64,000 bases of DNA from Sialis fuliginosa (taxonomy: Eukaryota > Arthropoda > Insecta > Megaloptera > Sialidae), in contig OY540815.1 of NCBI GenBank assembly GCA_961205875.1, positions 2,108,001-2,172,000 on the forward strand, read 5' to 3'. This document shows positions 52,560 through 64,000 of the stretch, in pieces. Numbering within the stretch: position 1 is the stretch's first letter; every line of letters begins with the position of its first letter. A program made the translations under genes and the position numbers. The notes under the pieces were generated by a model. The model saw only the letters and a program-made list of their open reading frames with translations. It ran no database searches and was not told where the DNA came from.

Positions 52560-54196
52560 TAAATATAAACTTAACATATTATTATTTAAACATAAACTTA
52601 ATCATAAGCTTAAACATAAACTTAAACATAAACTTAATCATAAACTTAATCATAAACTTAATCATAAACTTAAACATAAAATTAAACATAAATTAAAACA
52701 TAAACTTAATCATTAACTTAAACATAAACTTAATCATAAACTTAATCATAAACTTAGTCATAAACTTAAACATAAACTTAATCATAAACTTAATCATAAA
52801 CTTAATCATAAACTTAAACATAAATTAAAACATAAACATAAACATAAACTTAAACATAAACTTAATCATAAACTTAATCATAAACTTAATCATAAACTTA
52901 ATCATAAACTTAAACATAAAATTAAACATATATTAAAAAATAAACTTAATCATTAACTTAAACATAAACTTAATCTTAAACTTAATCATTAACCTAATCA
53001 TAAACTTAAACATAAACTTAATCATAAACTTAATCATAAACTTAATCATAAACTTATATTTAATCTTAAACATAAACTTAAACATGAACTTAATCATAAA
53101 CTTAATCATATACTTAATCATAAACTTAATCATAAACTTAATCATAAACTTGATCATAAACTTAATCATAAACTTAAACACAAACTTAATCATAAACTTA
53201 AACATAAACTTAATCATAAACTTAATCATAAACTTAAACATAAACATAAACATATACTTAATCATAAACTTAATCATAAACTTAATCATAAACTTGATCA
53301 TAAACTTAATCATAAACTTAAACACAAACTTAATCATAAACTTAAACATAAACTTAATCATAAACTTAATCATAAACTTAAACATAAACATAAACATATA
53401 CTTAATCATAAATTTAATCATAAAGTTAATCATAAACTTTAACATAAATTAAAACATAAACTTAAACATAAAATTAAACATAAACTTAATTATAAACTTA
53501 ATCATAAACTTAATCATAAACTTAATCATAAACTTAAACATAAACTTAATCATAAACTTAATCATAAACTTAATCATAAACTTAATTATAATCTTAAACA
53601 TAAACTTAAACATGAACTTAATCATAAACTCAATCATAAACTTAAACATAAATTAAAACATAAACATAAACATAAACTTAAACATAAACTTAATCATAAA
53701 CTTAATCATAAACTTAATAATAAACTTAAACATAAACTTAAACATAAATTTAAACATAAATTTAAAAAAAACTTAAATATAAACATAATCATAAACTTAA
53801 TCATAAACTTAAACATAAACTTAAAATCATAAACTTAATCATAAACTTAATCATTAACTTAATCATAAACTTAAACATAAACTTAAACATATACTTAGTC
53901 ATAAATTTAATCATAAAGTTAATCATAAACTTAAACATAAATTAAAACATAAACTTAAACATAAAATTAAACATAAACTTAATCATAAACTTAATCATAA
54001 ACTTAATCATAAACTTAAACTTAAACTTAATTATAAACTTAATCATAAACTTAATCATTAACTTAATCATAAACTCAATCATAAACTTAAACATAAATTA
54101 AAACATAAACATAAACATAAACATAAACATAAACATAAACATAAACATAAACATAAACATAAACATAAACATAAACATAAACATAAACATAAACAA
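52560..54196 (+). repeat. A-block 18 (type B, with 144-bp duplication)
   Basis: 1637 bp, which is 1493 bp without its tandem duplication at 53107-53394. A private change ATATATTAAAAAATAAAC lies near 52928. Confidence 0.92.
53107..53394 (+). repeat. 144-bp tandem duplication in A-block 18
   Basis: CATATACTTA occurs at 53107, 53251 and 53395. The two 144-bp units between them carry the same TTGATCAT and AAACACAAAC variants. 144 bp is 24 hexamers. Confidence 0.9.
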
Positions 54197-54459
54197 CACA
54201 TTTCGTCTCAATTCGATTTTGAATAAAAAAATAATTATATTAAATTTTCCTCAAGACAGATTAGATACAAATCGACTCGATTTGTAATAATTCGTTGTAT
54301 TTTGTATTCATTCGTTAATAGTAGTCTTGATTCGCGTCAAACAGTCAATTGGAACTAGTTTTTTAAATCAATTCGAAAAGTTTCAGCGCTAATCGGAAGT
54401 TAAGAGTCAAAATGTCTAGATTTGACTTATTTGATGTTATTTGAGTGATATGATGCAAG
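54197..54459 (+). other. Core 16 (type B, 263 bp)
   Basis: Carries GATTCGCGTC, so it is the sister of core 15. Confidence 0.9.
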
Positions 54460-56356
54460 TTTATGTTTAAGTTTATGTTTAAGTTTATGTTAAAGTTTAT
54501 GTTTAAGTTTATGTTTATGTTTATGTTTATGTTTATGTTTATGTTTATGTTTATGTTTATGTTTATGTTTATGTTTATGTTTATGTTTATGTTTATGTTT
54601 ATGTTTATGTTTATGTTTATGTTTATGTTTATGTTTATGTTTGTGTTTGTGTTTGTGTTTATGTTTATGTTTATGTTTATGTTTATGTTTATGTTTATGT
54701 TTATGTTTATGTTTATGTTTATGTTTATGTTTATGTTTTAATTTATGTTTAAGTTTATGATTATGTTTATGTTTATGTTTATGTTTATGTTTATGTTTAT
54801 GTTTATGTTTATGTTTATGTTTATGTTTATGTTTATGTTTATGTTTATGTTTATGTTTATGTTTATGTTTATATTTATGTTTATGTTTATGTTTAAGTTT
54901 ATGTTTACGTTTATGTTTATGATTAAGTTTATGTTTAAGTTTATGTTTAAGTTTATGTTTAAGTTTATGTTTAAGTTTATGTTTAAGTTTATGTTTAAGT
55001 TTATGTTTAAGTTTATGTTTATGTTTATGTTTATGTTTATGTTTATGTTTATGTTTATGTTTATGTTTATGTTTAAGTTTTTGTTTAAGTTTATGTTTAA
55101 GTTAATGTTTAAGTTTATGTTTAAGTTTATGTTTATGTTTAAGTTAATGTTTAAGTTTATGTTTAAGTTTATGTTTACGTTTATGTTTATGATTAAGTTT
55201 ATGTTTAAGTTTATGTTTAAGTTTATGTTTATGTTTATGTTTATGTTTATGTTTATGTTTATGTTTATGTTTATGTTTATGTTTATGTTTATGTTTATGT
55301 TTATGTTTATGTTTATGTTTATGTTTATGTTTATGTTTATGTTTATGTTTATGTTTATGTTTATGTTTATGTTTATGTTTATGTTTATGTTTATGTTTAT
55401 GTTTAAGTTTATGTTTAAGTTTATGTTTAAGTTTATGTTTAAGTTTATGTTTATGTTTATGTTTATATTTATGTTTATGTTTATGTTTATGTTTATGTTT
55501 ATGTTTATGTTTATGTTTAAGTTTATGTTTAAGTTTATGTTTAAGTTAATGTTTAAGTTTATGTTTAAGTTTATGTTTATGTTAAAGTTTATGTTTAAGT
55601 TTATGTTTAAGTTTATGTTTATGTTTATGTTTATGTTTATGTTTATGTTTATGTTTATGTTTATGTTTATATTTAAGTTTATGTTTATGTTTATGTTTAT
55701 ATTTATGTTTATGTTTATGTTTATGTTTATGTTTATGTTTATGTTTATGTTTATGTTTATGTTTATGTTTATGTTTATGTTTATGTTTATGTTTATGTTT
55801 ATGTTTATGTTTATGTTTATGTTTATGTTTATATTTATGTTTATGTTTATGTTTAAGTTTATGTTTAAGTTTATGTTTATGTTTACGTTTATGTTTATGA
55901 TTAAGTTTATGTTTAAGTTTATGTTTAAGTTTATGTTTAAGTTTATGTTTATGTTTATGTTTATGATTATGTTTATGTTTATGTTTATGTTTATGTTTAT
56001 GTTTATGTTTATGTTTATGTTTATGTTTATGTTTTAATTTATGTTTAAGTTTATGTTTATGTTTATGTTTAAGTTTATGTTTTAATTTATGTTTAAGTGT
56101 ATGTTTATGTTTATGTTTAAGTTTATGTTTAAGTTTATGTTTAAGTTTATGTTTAAGTTTATGTTTATCTTTATGTTTATGTTTATACTTTAAGTTTATG
56201 TTTATGTTTATGTGTACGTTTTAATTTATGTTTAAGCTTATGTTTATGTTTATGTTTAAGTTTATGTTTAAATTTATATTTAAGTTTAAGTTTATGTTTA
56301 TGCTAATGTTCAAATTTATGTTTAAATTTATGTTTAAGTTTATGTTTAAGTTTATT
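54460..56356 (-). repeat. T-block 18 (type B)
   Basis: 1897 bp, five hexamers longer than T-block 16. It keeps the TTTGTG triplet (near 54641), which its core sister's T-block 17 lacks. Confidence 0.92.
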
Positions 56357-57873
56357 TAAATATAAACTTAACATATTATTATTTAAACATAAACTTAATC
56401 ATAAGCTTAAACATAAACTTAAACATAAACTTAATCATAAACTTAATCATAAACTTAATCATAAACTTAAACATAAAATTAAACATAAATTAAAACATAA
56501 ACTTAATCATTAACTTAAACATAAACTTAATCATAAACTTAATCATAAACTTAGTCATAAACTTAAACATAAACATAATCATAAACTTAATCATAAACTT
56601 AATCATAAACTTAAACATAAATTAAAACATAAACATAAACATAAACTTAAACATAAACTTAATCATAAACTTAATCATAAACTTAATCATAAACTTAATC
56701 ATAAACTTAAACATAAAATTAAACATAAATTAAAAAATAAACTTAATCATTAACTTAAACATAAACTTAATCTTAAACTTAATCATTAACCTAATCATAA
56801 ACTTAAACATAAACTTAATCATAAACTTAATCATAAACTTAATCATAAACTTATATTTAATCTTAAACATAAACTTAAACATGAACTTAATCATTAACTT
56901 AATCATATACTTAATCATAAACTTAATCATAAACTTAATCATAAACTTGATCATAAACTTAATCATAAACTTAAACACAAACTTAATCATAAACTTAAAC
57001 ATAAACTTAATCATAAACTTAATCATAAACTTAAACATAAACATAAACATATACTTAATCATAAATTTAATCATAAAGTTAATCATAAACTTTAACATAA
57101 ATTAAAACATAAACTTAAACATAAAATTAAACATAAACTTAATTATAAACTTAATCATAAACTTAATCATAAACTTAATCATAAACTTAAACATAAACTT
57201 AATCATAAACTTAATCATAAACTTAATCATAAACTTAATTATAATCTTAAACATAAACTTAAACATGAACTTAATCATAAACTCAATCATAAACTTAAAC
57301 ATAAATTAAAACATAAACATAAACATAAACTTAAACATAAACTTAATCATAAACTTAATCATAAACTTAATAATAAACTTAAACATAAACTTAAACATAA
57401 ATTTAAACATAAATTTAAAAAAAACTTAAATATAAACATAATCATAAACTTAATCATAAACTTAAACATAAACTTAAAATCATAAACTTAATCATAAACT
57501 TAATCATTAACTTAATCATAAACTTAAACATAAACTTAAACATATACTTAGTCATAAATTTAATCATAAAGTTAATCATAAACTTAAACATAAATTAAAA
57601 CATAAACTTAAACATAAAATTAAACATAAACTTAATCATAAACTTAATCATAAACTTAATCATAAACTTAAACTTAAACTTAATTATAAACTTAATCATA
57701 AACTTAATCATTAACTTAATCATAAACTCAATCATAAACTTAAACATAAATTAAAACATAAACATAAACATAAACATAAACATAAACATAAACATAAACA
57801 TAAACATAAACATAAACATAAACATAAACATAAACATAAACATAAACATAAACATAAACATAAACATAAACAA
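56357..57873 (+). repeat. A-block 19 (type B)
   Basis: 1517 bp. Private changes include AAACATAATC near 56572 and AATCATTAAC near 56890. Confidence 0.92.
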
Positions 57874-58136
57874 CACATTTCGTCTCAATTCGATTTTGAA
57901 TAAAAAAATAATTATATTAAATTTTCCTCAAGACAGATTAGATACAAATCGACTCGATTTGTAATAATTCGTTGTATTTTGTATTCATTCGTTAATAGTA
58001 GTCTTGATTCGCTTCAAACAGTCAATTGGAACTAGTTTTTTAAATCAATTCGAAAAGTTTCAGCGCTAATCGGAAGTTAAGAGTCAAAATGTCTAGATTT
58101 GACTTATTTGATGTTATTTGAGTGATATGATGCAAG
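57874..58136 (+). other. Core 17 (type B, 263 bp)
   Basis: Type B with GATTCGCTTC; no private change seen. Confidence 0.9.
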
Positions 58137-60003
58137 TTTATGTTTAAGTTTATGTTTAAGTTTATGTTAAAGTTTATGTTTAAGTTTATGTTTATGTTTA
58201 TGTTTATGTTTATGTTTATGTTTATGTTTATGTTTATGTTTATGTTTATGTTTATGTTTATGTTTATGTTTATGTTTATGTTTATGTTTATGTTTGTGTT
58301 TGTGTTTGTGTTTATGTTTATGTTTATGTTTATGTTTATGTTTATGTTTATGTTTATGTTTATGTTTATGTTTATGTTTATGTTTATGTTTATGTTTATG
58401 TTTATGTTTTAATTTATGTTTAAGTTTATGATTATGTTTATGTTTATGTTTATGTTTATGTTTATGTTTATGTTTATGTTTATGTTTATGTTTATGTTTA
58501 TGTTTATGTTTATGTTTATATTTATGTTTATGTTTATGTTTACGTTTATGTTTATGATTAAGTTTATGTTTAAGTTTATGTTTAAGTTTATGTTTAAGTT
58601 TATGTTTAAGTTTATGTTTAAGTTTATGTTTAAGTTTATGTTTAAGTTTATGTTTATGTTTATGTTTATGTTTATGTTTATGTTTATGTTTATGTTTATG
58701 TTTATGTTCAAGTTTTTGTTTAAGTTTATGTTTAAGTTAATGTTTAAGTTTATGTTTAAGTTTATGTTTATGTTTAAGTTAATGTTTAAGTTTATGTTTA
58801 AGTTTATGTTTACGTTTATGTTTATGATTAAGTTTATGTTTAAGTTTATGTTTAAGTTTATGTTTATGTTTATGTTTATGTTTATGTTTATGTTTATGTT
58901 TATGTTTATGTTTATGTTTATGTTTATGTTTATGTTTATGTTTATGTTTATGTTTATGTTTATGTTTATGTTTATGTTTATGTTTATGTTTATGTTTATG
59001 TTTATGTTTATGTTTATGTTTATGTTTATGTTTAAGTTTATGTTTATGTTTATGTTTTAATTTATGTTTAAGTTTATGATTATGTTTATGTTTATGTTTA
59101 TGTTTATGTTTATGTTTATGTTTATGTTTATGTTTATGTTTATGTTTATGTTTATGTTTATGTTTATGTTTATGTTTATGTTTATGTTTATATTTATGTT
59201 TATGTTTATGTTTAAGTTTATGTTTACGTTTATGTTTATGATTAAGTTTATGTTTAAGTTTATGTTTAAGTTTATGTTTAAGTTTATGTTTAAGTTTATG
59301 TTTAAGTTTATGTTTAAGTTTATGTTTAAGTTTATGTTTATGTTTATGTTTATGTTTATGTTTATGTTTATGTTTATGTTTATGTTTATGTTTAAGTTTT
59401 TGTTTAAGTTTATGTTTAAGTTAATGTTTAAGTTTATGTTTAAGTTTATGTTTATGTTTAAGTTAATGTTTAAGTTTATGTTTAAGTTTATGTTTACGTT
59501 TATGTTTACGTTTATGTTTATGATTAAGTTTATGTTTAAGTTTATGTTTAAGTTTATGTTTATGTTTATGTTTATGTTTATGTTTATGTTTATGTTTATG
59601 TTTATGTTTATGTTTATGTTTATGTTTATGTTTATGTTTATGTTTATGTTTATGTTTATGTTTATGTTTATGTTTATGTTTATGTTTATGTTTATGTTTA
59701 TGTTTATGTTTATGTTTATGTTTATGTTTATGTTTATGTTTAAGTTTATGTTTAAGTTTATGTTTAAGTTTATGTTTAAGTTTATGTTTAAGTTTATGTT
59801 TAAGTTTATGTTTATCTTTATGTTTATGTTTATACTTTAAGTTTATGTTTATGTTTATGTGTACGTTTTAATTTATGTTTAAGCTTATGTTTATGTTTAT
59901 GTTTAAGTTTATGTTTAAATTTATATTTAAGTTTAAGTTTATGTTTATGCTAATGTTCAAATTTATGTTTAAATTTATGTTTAAGTTTATGTTTAAGTTT
60001 ATT
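58137..60003 (-). repeat. T-block 19 (type B, rearranged inside)
   Basis: 1867 bp, but not the standard content. The section starting TTTAATTTATGTTTAAG-TTTATGATTATG occurs at 58416 and again at 59064 (648-bp period). The usual right-middle part with TTTATATTTAAG is missing. Gain and loss leave the total length normal. Confidence 0.9.
58416..59711 (-). repeat. 648-bp tandem duplication in T-block 19
   Basis: The TTTAAGTTTATGATTATG start and the following TTTATATTTATG, TTTACGTTTATGATTAAG and AAGTTTTTG landmarks occur twice at a 648-bp offset (108 hexamers). The first copy lacks one TTTAAG near 58540 and reads TTCAAG near 58708. Confidence 0.8.
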
Positions 60004-61502
60004 TAAATATAAACTTAACATATTATTATTTAAACATAAACTTAATCATAAGCTTAAACATAAACTTAAACATAAACTTAATCATAAACTTAATCATAAA
60101 CTTAATCATAAACTTAAACATAAAATTAAACATAAATTAAAACATAAACTTAATCATTAACTTAAACATAAACTTAATCATAAACTTAATCATAAACTTA
60201 GTCATAAACTTAAACATAAACTTAATCATAAACTTAATCATAAACTTAATCATAAACTTAAACATAAATTAAAACATAAACATAAACATAAACTTAAACA
60301 TAAACTTAATCATAAACTTAATCATAAACTTAATCATAAACTTAATCATAAACTTAAACATAAAATTAAACATAAATTAAAAAATAAACTTAATCATTAA
60401 CTTAAACATAAACTTAATCTTAAACTTAATCATTAACCTAATCATAAACTTAAACATAAACTTAATCATAAACTTAATCATAAACTTAATCATAAACTTA
60501 TATTTAATCTTAAACATAAACTTAAACATGAACTTAATCATAAACTTAATCATATACTTAATCATAAACTTAATCATAAACTTAATCATAAACTTGATCA
60601 TAAACTTAATCATAAACTTAAACACAAACTTAATCATAAACTTAAACATAAACTTAATCATAAACTTAATCATAAACTTAAACATAAACATAAACATATA
60701 CTTAATCATAAATTTAATCATAAAGTTAATCATAAACTTTAACATAAATTAAAACATAAACTTAAACATAAAATTAAACATAAACTTAATTATAAACTTA
60801 ATCATAAACTTAATCATAAACTTAATCATAAACTTAAACATAAACTTAATCATAAACTTAATCATAAACTTAATCATAAACTTAATTATAATCTTAAACA
60901 TAAACTTAAACATGAACTTAATCATAAACTCAATCATAAACTTAAACATAAATTAAAACATAAACATAAACATAAACTTAAACATAAACTTAATCATAAA
61001 CTTAATCATAAACTTAATAATAAACTTAAACATAAACTTAAACATAAATTTAAACATAAATTTAAAAAAAACTTAAATATAAACATAATCATAAACTTAA
61101 TCATAAACTTAAACATAAACTTAAAATCATAAACTTAATCATAAACTTAATCATTAACTTAATCATAAACTTAAACATAAACTTAAACATATACTTAGTC
61201 ATAAATTTAATCATAAAGTTAATCATAAACTTAAACATAAATTAAAACATAAACTTAAACATAAAATTAAACATAAACTTAATCATAAACTTAATCATAA
61301 ACTTAATCATAAACTTAAACTTAAACTTAATTATAAACTTAATCATAAACTTAATCATTAACTTAATCATAAACTCAATCATAAACTTAAACATAAATTA
61401 AAACATAAACATAAACATAAACATAAACATAAACATAAACATAAACATAAACATAAACATAAACATAAACATAAACATAAACATAAACATAAACATAAAC
61501 AA
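60004..61502 (+). repeat. A-block 20 (type B)
   Basis: 1499 bp with the standard type B landmarks and no private rearrangement seen. Confidence 0.92.
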
Positions 61503-61765
61503 CACATTTCGTCTCAATTCGATTTTGAATAAAAAAATAATTATATTAAATTTTCCTCAAGACAGATTAGATACAAATCGACTCGATTTGTAATAATTCG
61601 TTGTATTTTGTATTCATTCGTTAATAGTAGTCTTGATTCGCTTCAAACAGTCAATTGGAACTAGTTTTTTAAATCAATTCGAAAAGTTTCAGCGCTAATC
61701 GGAAGTTAAGAGTCAAAATGTCTAGATTTGACTTATTTGATGTTATTTGAGTGATATGATGCAAG
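61503..61765 (+). other. Core 18 (type B, 263 bp)
   Basis: Type B with GATTCGCTTC; no private change seen. Confidence 0.9.
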
Positions 61766-63853
61766 TTTATGTTTAAGTTTATGTTTAAGTTTATGTTTAA
61801 GTTTATGTTTAAGTTTATGTTTATGTTTATGTTTATGTTTATGTTTATGTTTATGTTTATGTTTATGTTTATGTTTATGTTTATGTTTATGTTTGTGTTT
61901 GTGTTTATGTTTATGTTTATGTTTATGTTTATGTTTATGTTTATGTTTATGTTTATGTTTATGTTTATGTTTATGTTTATGTTTATGTTTATGTTTATGT
62001 TTATGTTTTAATTTATGTTTAAGTTTATGATTATGTTTATGTTTATGTTTATGTTTATGTTTATGTTTATGTTTATGTTTATGTTTATGTTTATGTTTAT
62101 GTTTATGTTTATGTTTATGTTTATGTTTATGTTTATGTTTATGTTTATGTTTATGTTTAAGTTTATGTTTACGTTTATGTTTATGATTAAGTTTATGTTT
62201 AAGTTTATGTTTAAGTTTATGTTTAAGTTTTTGTTTAAGTTTATGTTTAAGTTAATGTTTAAGTTTATGTTTAAGTTTATGTTTATGTTTATGTTTATGT
62301 TTATGTTTATGTTTATGTTTATGTTTATGTTTATGTTTATGTTTAAGTTTTTGTTTAAGTTTATGTTTAAGTTAATGTTTAAGTTTATGTTTAAGTTTAT
62401 GTTTATGTTTAAGTTAATGTTTAAGTTTATGTTTAAGTTTATGTTTACGTTTATGTTTATGATTAAGTTTATGTTTAAGTTTATGTTTAAGTTTATGTTT
62501 ATGTTTATGTTTAAGTTTATGTTTAAGTTTATGTTTATGTTTATGTTTATGATTAAGTTTATGTTTAAGTTTATGTTTAAGTTTATGTTTAAGTTTTTGT
62601 TTAAGTTTATGTTTAAGTTAATGTTTAAGTTTATGTTTAAGTTTATGTTTATGTTTATGTTTATGTTTATGTTTATGTTTATGTTTATGTTTATGTTTAT
62701 GTTTATGTTTATGTTTATGTTTATGTTTATGTTTAAGTTTTTGTTTAAGTTTATGTTTAAGTTAATGTTTAAGTTTATGTTTAAGTTTATGTTTATGTTT
62801 AAGTTAATGTTTAAGTTTATGTTTAAGTTTATGTTTACGTTTATGTTTATGATTAAGTTTATGTTTAAGTTTATGTTTAAGTTTATGTTTATGTTTATGT
62901 TTAAGTTTATGTTTAAGTTTATGTTTATGTTTAAGTTAATGTTTAAGTTTATGTTTAAGTTTATGTTTACGTTTATGTTTATGTTTATGTTTATGTTTAT
63001 GTTTATGTTTATGTTTATGTTTATGTTTATGTTTATGTTTATGTTTATGTTTATGTTTATGTTTATGTTTATGTTTATGTTTATGTTTATGTTTATGTTT
63101 ATGTTTATGTTTATGTTTATGTTTATGTTTATGTTTAAGTTTATGTTTAAGTTTATGTTTAAGTTTATGTTTAAGTTTATGTTTATGTTTATGTTTATAT
63201 TTATGTTTATGTTTATGTTTATGTTTATGTTTATGTTTATGTTTAAGTTTATGTTTAAGTTTATGTTTAAGTTAATGTTTAAGTTTATGTTTATGTTTAA
63301 GTTTATGTTTAAGTTTATGTTTATGTTTATGTTTATGTTTAAGTTTATGTTTAAGTTTATGTTTAAGTTAATGTTTAAGTTTATGTTTATGTTTAAGTTT
63401 ATGTTTAAGTTTATGTTTAAGTTTATGTTTATGTTTATGTTTATGTTTATGTTTATGTTTATGTTTATGTTTATGTTTATGTTTATGTTTATGTTTAAGT
63501 TTATGTTTAAGTTTATGTTTATGTTTACGTTTTAATTTATGTTTAAGTTTATGTTTATGTTTATGTTTAAGTTTATGTTTTAATTTATGTTTAAGTGTAT
63601 GTTTATGTTTATATTTAAGTTTATGTTTAAGTTTATGTTTAAGTTTATGTTTAAGTTTATGTTTATCTTTATGTTTATGTTTATACTTATGTTTATGTTT
63701 ATGTTTATGTGTACGTTTTAATTTATGTTTAAGTTTATGTTTATGTTTATGTTTAAGTTTATGTTTAAATTTATATTTAAGTTTAAGTTTATGTTTATGC
63801 TAATGTTCAAATTTATGTTTAAATTTATGTTTAAGCTTATGTTTAAGTTTATT
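61766..63853 (-). repeat. T-block 20 (type B, longest of its array)
   Basis: 2088 bp. Two TTTGTG units near 61891. It has an internal tandem duplication near 62185-62940 and a doubled AAGTTAATG section near 63270 and 63367. The tail reads TATACTTATG, not TATACTTTAAG, and the A-block after its junction opens with AAACATTAAC. Confidence 0.92.
62185..62940 (-). repeat. Tandem duplication of about 366-390 bp in T-block 20
   Basis: GATTAAG landmarks at 62185 and 62461 recur at 62551 and 62851 (offsets 366 and 390). The 24-bp difference is four extra TTTATG hexamers in the second copy. Confidence 0.75.
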
Positions 63854-64000
63854 TAAATATAAACTTAACATATTATTATTTAAACATAAACTTAATCATA
63901 AGCTTAAACATAAACTTAAACATTAACTTAATCATAAACTTAATCATAAACTTAATCATAAACTTAAACATAAAATTAAACATAAATTAAAACATAAACT
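63854..64000 (+). repeat. A-block 21 (cut by window end)
   Basis: Junction right half followed by 12-mers and AAAATTAAAC. It continues past the window. Confidence 0.92.

Larger units (their letters stand above)
41901..63853. repeat. Type B higher-order repeat array, six units of about 3.6 kb
   Basis: Six consecutive A-block/core/T-block units. Core starts are 43418, 47041, 50670, 54197, 57874 and 61503, giving spacings of 3623, 3629, 3527, 3677 and 3629 bp. All six cores share the same substitutions and one 1-bp deletion relative to type A. A-blocks are 1481-1517 bp apart from one with a 144-bp tandem duplication. This is a classic regular higher-order repeat, probably homogenised by unequal exchange or gene conversion. 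Confidence 0.9.
1..64000. repeat. Hexamer satellite domain with alternating strand orientation
   Basis: The whole window is built from hexamers related to AAACAT (variants AAACTT, AATCAT, AAATTA) or their reverse complements TTTATG and TTTAAG. Orientation flips about 40 times: 21 A-blocks and 20 T-blocks, most separated by 18 unique-sequence cores and about 20 T-to-A junction modules. Each hexamer carries one C or G, so the arms are about 17% GC. No gene, RNA gene or transposon domain was seen in either strand. Both ends of the window lie inside A-blocks, so the array continues beyond it on both sides. The composition and organisation fit eukaryotic heterochromatic satellite; the host cannot be identified. 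Confidence 0.95.

Noticed and set aside
1-64000. CRISPR array
   Set aside because: No constant repeat alternates with unique spacers of fixed size; the array is simple sequence with 264-bp conserved cores, and there are no cas genes.
1-64000. G-quadruplex or i-motif potential
   Set aside because: G and C occur singly, one per hexamer, with no GGG runs in the arms.
1-64000. Naming the host species or a known satellite family
   Set aside because: AT-rich hexamer satellites occur in many insects, plants and other eukaryotes. I do not recognise this core, and a guess would not be supported.

Overview
No gene is visible in this window. All 64 kb is one AT-rich satellite domain, typical of eukaryotic heterochromatin (a centromere or pericentromere, a subtelomere, or a sex or B chromosome). 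Almost every base belongs to hexamers with one C or G each, so the arms are about 17% GC. On the + strand the hexamers are AAACAT, AAACTT and AATCAT, or their complements TTTATG, TTTAAG and ATGATT. No protein family, tRNA, rRNA, transposase or reverse transcriptase can be seen. The organism cannot be named from this sequence. The simple hexamer is not a telomere repeat I recognise.

The array is not head-to-tail. It alternates between two opposite strand orientations. 'A-blocks' (+ strand carries C and almost no G) are followed by 'T-blocks' (the reverse complement, G and almost no C). The A-to-T switch normally occurs at a complex, non-hexameric 264-bp core. There are 18 cores: 16 full length (264 or 263 bp) and 2 with the left part missing. 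The T-to-A switch occurs at a second conserved module of about 137 bp with a small palindrome-like centre. Each period is therefore A-block, core, T-block, junction, which amounts to repeated giant inverted repeats. The C/G skew flips sign at every core and every junction.

The core looks like a protein-docking or initiation element. It has a palindrome with 11-bp arms, three ATTCGTT heptamers exactly 20 bp apart, a TCAATTCGA 9-mer repeated 160 bp apart, and three ATTTGA hexamers exactly 10 bp apart near its right edge. The cores stay nearly identical while flanking block lengths vary greatly.

Layout: 1-35356 holds type A periods with variable T-blocks. Its first 8 kb or so recurs almost unchanged at 17076-25100. 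26277-27357 is a rearranged patch with strand switches that lack a core. 35357-41900 is one 6.5-kb T-block with internal duplications. 41901-63853 is six type B higher-order repeats of about 3.6 kb, whose cores share diagnostic substitutions. Length differences between equivalent blocks are nearly always whole hexamers. If transcribed, read-through across a junction would give very long RNA hairpins. A role of the cores in replication, transcription or centromere function is inference only.
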